Shown: one piece after another, positions 59,159 through 64,000 of the stretch | Position numbering within the stretch: position 1 is the stretch's first letter | Layout of the letters: every line of letters begins with the position of its first letter | Assembly: GCF_963678975.1 (NCBI RefSeq) | Contig: NC_089272.1 | Span: 1,550,001 to 1,614,000 of the forward strand | Length of the DNA stretch: 64,000 bases | Direction of reading: 5' to 3' | Source of the DNA: Dysidea avara | Lineage: Eukaryota; Porifera; Demospongiae; Dictyoceratida; Dysideidae | The notes under the pieces: generated by a model | Seen by the model: the letters and a program-made list of their open reading frames with translations, nothing else | What the model was told of the DNA's origin: nothing | The model's database searches: none | Made by a program: the position numbers and the translations under genes

Positions 59159-59703
59159 TAGTCTCGCGTGGCCAGACCCTTTCCGCGCAGCCGCTTATCG
59201 ATAGGAAATTATAAGCGCCACTCTACAAGGGTCTGGAATAGTTCAAGAACATGAAATTTTTTGACACGTTATTGGTGACAATTGATTGATTGAGTAACAC
59301 CTAAGATACAAAGGTACAAAATGCAACATGTGTTCCCTTGAATCTTTAGTCTGTTTTGTGTGGCAAATCCGCTTAAAACCTTTCGCCTACTTTCCTTCTA
59401 ATTCGAGATGAACTGAGCTTGTTTGTCTTTATTCAGCCGTACTTGTTGAAAATTCAGTAGTAGGTAGAAGGAAAAATCTACACGGGTCGATATTCGTCAT
59501 CCCAAAAGGCCTTCTTGAGCTCATTCTTCAGTAATCAGATCACTTTGGCGATTAAGGGATCGCGTGAGCCAATTTACACTCCCCAACCACTGGGGATTGT
59601 AGATTTTTAAAAATACGTGAACTATTCCAGACCCTTGTAGCACGGCGCTTATAATTTCCAATCGATAAGCAGCTGTGCGGAAAGGTCTGGCCACGCGAGA
59701 CTA
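59159..59703. mobile_element. MULE-like foldback element with 9-bp TSD, copy 2
   Basis: TAGTCTCGCGTGGCCAGACC at the left matches, inverted, GGTCTGGCCACGCGAGACTA at the right. The exact 9-bp duplication CCGCGTATC lies at 59,150-59,158 and 59,704-59,712. The arms extend about 80 bp (GCTTATCGAT and ATTATAAGCGCC, AAGGGTCTGGAATAGTTC) around a non-repetitive 380-bp centre without a transposase. The termini match the copy at 50,092-50,522. Confidence 0.92.
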
Positions 59704-59712
59704 CCGCGTATC

Positions 59713-60047
59713 AGCCTTTGAACAGCCCATGGAACAGCAAAGCTACTACTGCTACGTTGAAATAGGTTAGTAACTTACAGTTCTAAGTACTTAACTTAAT
59801 ATAATAACTTACTTACTGTCCCAATAGTGAAGTTAGTTGGCTTAACTTAGTACAAAAATGATAACAATATAAACTCCATCCCACAATCGCAAGTTTTCTA
59901 ACATTGCATGTTGAAGCATAGTAATGTATTAATGACGTTTTAACGTATGGGCAACGTTTTGATGGCTATTAGCCCGCGCTATTAAAACCACAATCGATCT
60001 TCAGATGCTACTGTATAAAACAAATGGGATGAGTTCTCATTAGTTCT
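59713..60047. other. Spacer without supported gene
   Basis: AT-rich, no recognised structure. Confidence 0.4.
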
Positions 60048-60155
60048 TTCACCTATTAGGTGAATGAGCCTCAAGTGATATATATCACTTGTACCATGAC
60101 TGCGAGGGATTTTGCTGATATATACACCCAAAGCCCGAGGGCCGCATAACTATTA
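60048..60155. repeat. Palindrome plus partial GTTATA-family element
   Basis: TTCACCTATTAGGTGAA (60,048-60,064) is a near-perfect palindrome sharing its core with the ends of the element at 1,379-2,067. It is followed by AGTGATATATATCACTT and then a half element (tgctgatatatacacccaaa, gggccgcataactattacat) ending like the GTTATA family. Confidence 0.5.
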
Positions 60156-61178
60156 CATATGATTGATTATCACTTAGCCACAGTTCCACAAAACAGTTGA
60201 TCGATTAGCTATCGCCAACCATACATACTAAACCTCACAGTTGCAGTAGCAAACAGTCTGGTGTTGAATAACTGTCAAGGAAACAACATGATACCTTTTT
60301 GGTTGCTCAAAATTTTCACTACCTATAGCAGCCTTATAATCAGTGTCTAAAACATTGTGGTCATGTTATTCTTGCCCTACGCTGCACTGCAGCTAACTCA
60401 TTTACTTCAGTTTACATCAATCATCTGATTCAGACATCATTTAACACCACGATTTGATGTGAGATCATGTTGACATGGTATCAGAACAGTGAACGTTATG
60501 TGCTGTGGATGTCGGACAATGACTCACTTTATGACACTGAATATGAGACTTCATGATTTCTATTTTCACATGACTAAGCATAAACTCTCCGTGTAAATTC
60601 TGAAGGTACTCATGAATATGGTAATCTTGTACATAGTAACCAGCATACTCATACACCATGCTATATCTATTTGCAACCACCACTTTGTATACAATAACTC
60701 TGCCTGTTGATTGCAAGGGAATAGCTTTTTTGTGCCATGTACTGACTATACAATTATTATAGAATAGTTTTGGGATTTTTTATGAGTCCCTTGTAGCCTC
60801 CAGGACTCCAAGCAAACACTGAAATTCCTTGAAGGAAATGGATGGAGCTTATTGCCTGCTTAGTCAATATCATTCCATGGCCAAAAGCTGGATAATTTCT
60901 CTACATCCATTTCATTTTCCAGGAACATTTGAAAGCTAGTGTAAATGTAGACTTGGATATGAGGGAGTCTTCCTGTGGCTTATGTTGCAGAACAACCCTC
61001 TATAATAAGTTTGTTGAATGAGAGTGACATGCTAAGCAAGCATGTTGGGTAGTGTATCCTTATAGTCTAGTGTCTCCTGACTATGCACTGTATCATCATG
61101 ATCACCAAAATTAGTTAGTATGGAATGTTACTAAGCCAACTATATGGTTTTGTACTCGTTATTCATTGCAGGATTTTA
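60156..61178. other. Spacer without supported gene
   Basis: The minus-strand frame at 60,465-60,716 has no recognisable features. Confidence 0.4.
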
Positions 61179-61460
61179 TGGGATCAATTACATTCATCTG
61201 GTTTCCTGTTCATGTATTCTACAAGAAAATTATCCCCTTGTAGAAACTTACTGTTACCTTCAGGAATCAATATATTCATTTGGTTTCCTCCTCATGTGTT
61301 CTATGCCCTTGTACAGTATTACATCTTCAATACTGTTACCTTCATTTGGAGTTTATGGGATCAATATATTCATTTGGCTTCCTCTTCATGTATTCTATGG
61401 ACAAAATATCCCCTTGTAGAAACTTGTACTGTATCTTCAATGCTGTCACCTTCATCTTAC
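61179..61460. repeat. Degenerate tandem repeat, about 85-bp unit
   Basis: The block gggatcaatatattcatttg, then ttcctcttcatgtattctat recurs at 61,179, 61,261 and 61,347. Between the copies, ccccttgtagaaacttactg and ttcaatactgttaccttcat also recur. Overlapping plus-strand frames arise from the repeat. Confidence 0.75.
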
Positions 61461-62268
61461 AGTATGATAGTAGCTGTATAGTAGGGACCACAAAGGAGTA
61501 GGCATGGCCCATCACCCAAAAAACAGCCTCAATCTTCCCTGATGACGATGAGGCAGTATTGATTAGGTAAAACTAAGCCCAAAAAAGCTTTCAAATCGAC
61601 CCGAAATGCTTTCAACAAGTTGCTATGGAATTTTAAAAATAATTTATTTAACGGAAGTTTCTACTGACTGACTGACTGATGCCTTCAGACAAGCATAACT
61701 CGATAGCGGCTCGGGCTATAGGCTTGATTTGTTTCACTGTTCGACATTGCTTCGGCCCAACTGGTGCCTTTTGGCATACCGCAGTATGTACAATGTATTC
61801 TTCATGGACTTACCAGTGTGCTCCGTTGTGTCTCATTCATCTTTGCTGACAGCGAAAAGTGTCAATTTGCTGGTAGCATGTGATGGCTTCCCTTCGTAAC
61901 GGAAATCGTCCACATTTTTTGTAGTGGCTATTTTGACTGCAGAGGTGCTTTTTAAACAGTTCTTGATTCGTACTGCTGTGTAATGGGTTGAACATAGCAG
62001 ACAACGAAGTGTAATGGATACTTCATTTTTATACAATAATTAATATAACTGGGGCATGCGGCACCATTTCTTTCACTGTGCATGGATTGCAGAGGTGCTG
62101 TTCTTGGTCTGAAATGCTGTGTAACGGGTTGAACATAGCTGACAAAAAAGCATAATGGATACTTCACTTTTCAGACGTTAATTAATATAGCTGGGGCACG
62201 CAGCGACATTCAGATGCGGTATGTGTGGGTTCACCAGTCATAATAATTATTTACAAATAAAGGTTAAC
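61461..62268. other. Spacer with an imperfect 130-bp duplication
   Basis: The phrase gctgtgtaatgggttgaaca, then tagcagacaa, and tggatacttcatttt near 61,975-62,030 recurs diverged at 62,110-62,170 (gctgtgtaacgggttgaaca), each preceded by a tgcagaggtgct phrase (about 61,937 and 62,088). No gene is supported. Confidence 0.5.
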
Positions 62269-62540
62269 AAACAAGTACACAGAAAAATTTGGAATTTTCA
62301 ACTAGAGTAGGGACCATAGCACATCACAAAAAAGTACTGAAACAAGCTGGAGTATAGTACACAATATTAAATCACAGTAAAACAATAAGAAGAGATGCAC
62401 AGTAGGGATATAACACTTCTTATTGTTTTACTGTGATTTAATATCGTGCACTATACTCCAACTTGTTTCAGTATTTTTTATCAATGTGCTATGGTCCCTA
62501 CTCTAGTTGAAAATTCTAAATTTTTCTGTGTACTTGTTTA
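62269..62540. mobile_element. Hairpin element with AACAAGTACACAGAAAAATT ends
   Basis: The left arm aacaagtacacagaaaaatt, ttcaactagagtagggacca, tagcaca pairs with the right arm through to tttttctgtgtacttgttt. Inner arms include acaatattaaatcacagtaa, aacaataagaag and their complements. It is about 270 bp. A half copy lies at 12,251-12,400. Confidence 0.85.
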
Positions 62541-62895
62541 AATGGCATAGCTCACAATATCATTTTAGGCAAATGTATGAGGAAACCGCCTTGATAAAAA
62601 TAAGACAGATCAGACCAGTTGACTGAATGTAAAAATATTTAGTATTGTAAAAGATTAGGATGGTTACAAGGGCTTAGGGGGAGGAATTCAAATGAGCTCA
62701 GGAACCTCCTGTAAAATTTAGACTTATGAGCTTACAGCAGGGCCCTAACACACCATTTAGTGTAGCAGGACAAAATAAGTGAGAAATATAGTGTATGGCA
62801 CAGCACAACAATTGATAAAGCTTGCATTCATCTCTCAGGGGAGGATTTACAGAGGTAACATGAGTCCTCTTCAAAACTTGTTAAAAGATTGATAT
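62541..62895. other. Spacer without supported gene
   Basis: AT-rich; ends at a CTCTAATAGAGCAGTCA motif (62,896-62,913). Confidence 0.4.
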
Positions 62896-62929
62896 ACTCT
62901 AATAGAGCAGTCAGGTATATATTCTAATT

Positions 62930-63372
62930 GGGGGTCCGCAACTCTGAAAATTCCTGTACGAAATTTCAAACCTTTTGTGATTTGGCAAGATTTCAAGCAC
63001 TTTTTTGGCAGCATTTAAAATCTCCGTCAGGTGCACAACTCAGCCTGTTTTTATGTCTTCTGCTGCTTCTCACGCTGGGGTGGTTGCTGCTGTCGGTGAG
63101 GAAGCTAAGGACAATCGTTATTTAGAATCTGTTACCAATGACAGAGGCGACTTTATTCCCCTAGTATGTGAATCATTCGGTGTTTGGTCTCCTTTGCTTT
63201 GTCCACTTTTTTTACAATTGCTGACCGCATTACAGTTAAAAATGGTTTGTCTTGGAAGTTGGCCAGGAGGCAATTGTTGCAAAGGTTATCAGTGACTTTA
63301 TGGAAATACAATGCCAAAATGGTCCTCAGACACTATGCTCTTTGCTCAGAGGACATTATAGATTTTGTTTAG
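62930..63372 (+). pseudogene. Retroelement C-terminal domain fragment
   Basis: The first frame (from about 63,060) reads SSAASHAGVVAAVGEEAKDN, then YLESVTNDRGDFIPLVCESF and GVW. A frameshift near 63,185 leads to SFALSTFFTIADRITV, LSWKLARRQLLQRLSVTLWK and YNAKMVLRHYAL, with a stop at 63,372. This matches the layout of post-reverse-transcriptase regions in retroelements of sponges and cnidarians (FxPLVxExxG, then a helical Arg/Leu-rich block). It is a different subfamily from the fragments at 24.3 and 40.9 kb. Dead and truncated. Confidence 0.6.
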
Positions 63373-64000
63373 GTTTTATAATGTAGTTAAGTAGGTGTAG
63401 CTTGTAAGTAGTTTAGTTTATTGTAATTAGTGTGGTAGTTTGTAATTAGCTAGTCTTTGTATTCTTTTGTGTTAACTGTATACTCCCAGATCACATGATA
63501 GAACATCTCTATTTCTAAGAGATTGGATAAATGCTTTCCAAGATATTCTTGTTTAAAGCCATATTATGTAAAATCAAATCTTAGATATCTGGAATAGTAG
63601 CATCACATGATATGTAGTACATGGAAATAATGGAATCCTTTCTCAAGTTCTCTGCAAACTTGTGGGATTGCTGGACTTACTGTAAATTTCGACGGTAATA
63701 AATTTTCAAGGTTAGCTACATCCACAAAAATTTAACGCGCAAATATAAACAAACATCGGATTTTTCGTGCGTGTTTTAATTTTAACTGGCACGTGAGTAA
63801 CCATCCCACCCTGTGGTAAGTCCACTCATGCTACTATTATTAAACAAATAATACTACTTCCTCTTCAACGGACCCCTCGACTCTAATACAGCAGTCACAT
63901 ATACTGTAACAGAACACGAATGTAAATATCCATATCCATATGTGACCAAATGTTTTAAAATTGTCTAGCTATGCACACACCAGTGAAGTTCACTTTTCAC
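63373..64000. other. Spacer without supported gene
   Basis: Begins with the probable 3' untranslated tail of the retroelement fragment. Two more motif copies lie at 63,880 (ACTCTAATACAGCAGTCA) and about 63,903 (partial). Confidence 0.4.

Overview
The window reads as nuclear DNA of a sponge, most likely a demosponge; the species cannot be fixed from sequence alone. It is AT-rich, has GT-AG introns, is crowded with eukaryotic transposon debris, and carries one clear gene: an NLR immune receptor with an N-terminal Death domain, a NACHT ATPase domain and a very long leucine-rich-repeat (LRR) tail. A Death-coding exon followed by one large NACHT-LRR exon is the layout known for sponge NLRs. Nothing looks bacterial, and no rRNA, tRNA or CRISPR array was found.

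Layout. Positions 1-12.4 kb are transposon debris: inverted-repeat elements, a hAT MITE with a perfect 8-bp target duplication (3.1-3.5 kb), a broken LINE (4.4-5.4 kb), a foldback element with nested insertions (5.9-6.9 kb), a broken hAT transposase (8.1-9.1 kb), and a second foldback plus a duplicated repeat family (10.4-12.3 kb). The NLR gene runs from a Death exon (12,451-12,731) across a 1.8-kb intron, spliced in phase, into a 6.6-kb exon (14,544-21,124). Its NACHT domain keeps Walker A but has changed Walker B and sensor-1 positions, and about 52 LRRs follow.

Positions 21.5-31 kb hold tandem repeats, a perfect 44-bp hairpin, a minus-strand retroelement 3' fragment (24.3-24.8 kb) and a decayed segmental-duplication array (25.6-31 kb) with coding-like scraps. 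Positions 31-49 kb are mostly unique AT-rich DNA with single elements: hAT MITEs at 34.0 and 35.2 kb, the latter inside a TA-flanked element; a broken pogo/Tigger-like transposase at 36.3-37.0 kb; a Harbinger-like MITE at 40.0 kb; a retroelement fragment at 40.9-41.9 kb; a mariner-like MITE at 43.1 kb; and a long (TG)n tract at 46.9 kb. Two weak split-gene candidates lie at 32.55 and 47.6-48.2 kb.

Positions 49.5-50.7 kb hold a textbook nest: a hAT MITE with 8-bp duplication, invaded by a GTGACCGGAT element and by a MULE-like foldback with 9-bp duplication. A second LINE follows (51.2-52.1 kb), then hairpin elements (52.3-54.7 kb), a quiet stretch (54.7-58.8 kb), a second MULE-like element (59.2-59.7 kb), a hairpin element (62.3 kb) and a retroelement fragment (62.9-63.4 kb).

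The NLR is the only gene I am confident is functional. The most unusual non-genic signal is a roughly 18-bp motif, ACTCTAATAGAGCAGTCA, found more than ten times, singly, in tandem or inverted, inside transposons of different superfamilies.
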